Positions 62,847 through 64,000 of a stretch of 64,000 bases of DNA are shown here, piece by piece. Under the pieces are notes generated by a model, which worked only from the letters and a program-made list of their open reading frames with translations, had not been told where the DNA came from and ran no database searches. The stretch is taken from positions 372,001-436,000 of the forward strand of contig NZ_JADDXU010000003.1 of the NCBI RefSeq assembly GCF_015163075.1, given 5' to 3'. The first letter of the stretch is position 1. Every line of letters starts with the position of its first letter. Source of the stretch: Streptomyces justiciae (GTDB lineage Bacteria > Actinomycetota > Actinomycetes > Streptomycetales > Streptomycetaceae). The position numbers and the translations under genes are program-made.

Positions 62847-63785
62847 ATGGAGCTCGAGGTGAGGCATCTCCGTGCGCTGTGCGCCATAGCCGACACCGGC
62901 AGTCTGCACCGGGCCGCGAGACAACTGGGCGTCGCCCAGCCCTCGTTGAGCACCCAGCTCAGACGCATCGAGCAGGAGCTCGGCGGGGCGCTGTTCCGGC
63001 GGGAGCGTACCGGGTGCCGGCCCACACCGCTCGGGCGGCTCGTGCTCAGCCGGGCCCGCCCCCTCGTCGCCGAGATGCGCTCCCTCGTCGCCGAGACCCG
63101 GGCCGCCGCGGCCGGCGGACCACAGCTCCGGGTCGGCTCCACCGCCAGCCGCGCCCTTGCCGGATGGCTGCGGCGGCTGCGGGCACGCGGCCAGGAACCC
63201 ACGCTCCACATGGACGTCTCGCCCAACGCCCTGCTGCGCATGGTCGCCGACGGGCAGCTGGACGTCGTGTTCGTGCACGAGGTGGAGGGCTCGCCGCTGC
63301 GCATCCCGGAAGGGCTGCGGCTGCGGGTCCTGGTGGAGCGCGAGCCCCAGTTCGTGTCACTGCCCGCGGATCATCCGGCGGTGGGAAAGCCCGTGGTCGG
63401 CCTGCGCGACCTGGCGCACGACCGCTGGATGATCGACCCGACGGTCGACGGTGAATGGGACGCGGTACAGCGGATGTTCCGCGCCGCCGGTATCAACCCC
63501 CGTGTCCTGTACGGGGATTACCACACCGCCGCCGCCCTCGTGGCCACCGGCGAGGTGGTCACCGTGTGCCAGCCGTCCTGCCTGCCCCGCCCCGAGATGG
63601 CCGTACGCCGTCTCGCCGGAGACCCGCTCGGCGTACGCCTGCTGCTCGCCGCCCGCACGGAGACGGACCTCGACGGGGTGCACCCCGCGCTGGAGGAGGC
63701 GTACTGGGAGGCCGCGCGGGAGGCACCGGCGTACCGGGAGTGGCTGGAACGGTCCGCCGCCCCGGCCACCCCGTTGACCACCTGA
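62847..63785 (+). CDS. snpR: LysR-family activator of snapalysin
   Basis: This 312-residue protein starts at ATG 62847. The N-terminal winged HTH reads LEVRHLRALCAIADTGSLHRAARQLGVAQPSLSTQLRRIEQELGGALFRRE (about residues 2-52). A periplasmic-binding-like effector domain follows with LRVGSTASRAL, MVADGQLDVVFVHE and YHTAAALVATGEVVTVCQP. Its position divergent to snpA and the T-N11-A palindrome between them match SnpR. A TACGCT box about 9 nt before the start suggests a near-leaderless transcript. Confidence 0.88.
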   Translation: MELEVRHLRALCAIADTGSLHRAARQLGVAQPSLSTQLRRIEQELGGALFRRERTGCRPTPLGRLVLSRARPLVAEMRSLVAETRAAAAGGPQLRVGSTASRALAGWLRRLRARGQEPTLHMDVSPNALLRMVADGQLDVVFVHEVEGSPLRIPEGLRLRVLVEREPQFVSLPADHPAVGKPVVGLRDLAHDRWMIDPTVDGEWDAVQRMFRAAGINPRVLYGDYHTAAALVATGEVVTVCQPSCLPRPEMAVRRLAGDPLGVRLLLAARTETDLDGVHPALEEAYWEAAREAPAYREWLERSAAPATPLTT

Positions 63786-63786
63786 C

Positions 63787-64000
63787 TCAGACGCCGATGT
63801 CCGAGCCGTCCTTGCGCCACACGGCCACGACCGCCGGGCGCACGATCTTCCCCGGGCCGTCGGGCCAGGTGCTGGCCGGGTTCTCCACCGTCGCGCCGGT
63901 GATCTCGCCCGGGTGCTGGACGGCGACCAGGACGCGGCGGTCCTGGATGACCGGGCCGCAGGTCTCCGCGCCGGTCGGCATGGTGAGGAACTGCTTCAGC
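63787..64000 (-). CDS. PhoX-like (DUF839) phosphatase, C-terminal fragment at the window edge
   Basis: Seventy C-terminal residues are visible: PTGAETCGPVIQDRRVLVAVQHPGE and PGKIVRPAVVAVWRKDGSDIGV. Both are standard end motifs of PhoX/DUF839 secreted alkaline phosphatases, where VQHPGE lies in the last propeller blade. The gene continues beyond the right edge, so its start and Tat signal are not seen. It is convergent with snpR, 1 bp apart. Confidence 0.75.
   Translation of the reverse strand, partial: LKQFLTMPTGAETCGPVIQDRRVLVAVQHPGEITGATVENPASTWPDGPGKIVRPAVVAVWRKDGSDIGV

Overview
The window is typical Streptomyces (or close streptomycete) chromosome. The DNA is very GC-rich with G/C third codon positions and uses many GTG starts. 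Streptomycete hallmarks include an XRE/DUF397 pair, a snapalysin–LysR pair, an ECF41 sigma factor, GAF-ANTAR regulators, a BTAD/AAA giant regulator, an LAETG wall-anchored protein and many secreted enzymes. I see no rRNA, tRNA, CRISPR array, transposase or biosynthetic cluster. It reads as accessory or chromosome-arm content: short transcription units, many regulators and many exported proteins.

Layout. 1–3.6 kb: a partial saccharopine-dehydrogenase-like gene, a GlxA-type regulator with an ABM-domain gene, and a secreted PL9-like pectate lyase behind an operator-rich promoter. 3.6–8.8 kb: a translationally coupled TIR gene and a 1162-residue MinD/TIR/TIR/NB-ARC/TPR protein (an animal/plant NLR-like layout), then an XRE/DUF397 pair. 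8.8–22 kb: an NADH-dehydrogenase-like flavoprotein with its ECF41 sigma factor, a sugar-binding lipoprotein, an orphan histidine kinase, a bacterial lysyl oxidase, an SDR, a secreted metalloprotease, a beta-propeller protein and small membrane proteins. 22–27 kb: a candidate structured RNA, then a 1548-residue BTAD/AAA regulator interrupted by a 30-bp minisatellite and two other low-complexity blocks; decayed copies of its 3' end follow it. 27–36 kb: a DUF4142 gene whose ribosome-binding site can be masked by two upstream elements, a GH13 glucosidase, a sortase substrate, an editing-domain-less threonyl-tRNA synthetase paralogue behind a Thr leader peptide and intrinsic terminator, a nucleoside hydrolase and a broken ATPase gene. 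36–48 kb: three GAF-ANTAR genes, a permease/TIGR03943 pair, an XRE-TPR regulator, TerB and an HTH–nSTAND–WD40 protein. 48–64 kb: an NPP1 protein, GNAT, M20 amidohydrolase, a secreted repeat protein, a SpoIIE-type phosphatase, MocR with a divergent hydrolase, EEP, FUSC, snapalysin with its LysR activator, and a partial PhoX-like gene.

The strongest candidates for unusual biology are: (1) the TIR plus NLR-like two-gene unit; (2) the leaderless Thr leader peptide/terminator controlling a ThrRS paralogue; (3) repeated stop-codon-spanning duplications at gene 3' ends, at four clear and two weaker loci; (4) the BTAD minisatellite; (5) the double anti-ribosome-binding-site arrangement before the DUF4142 gene; and (6) the structured RNA at about 21.96–22.08 kb. 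All family assignments were made by reading motifs, with no database search.
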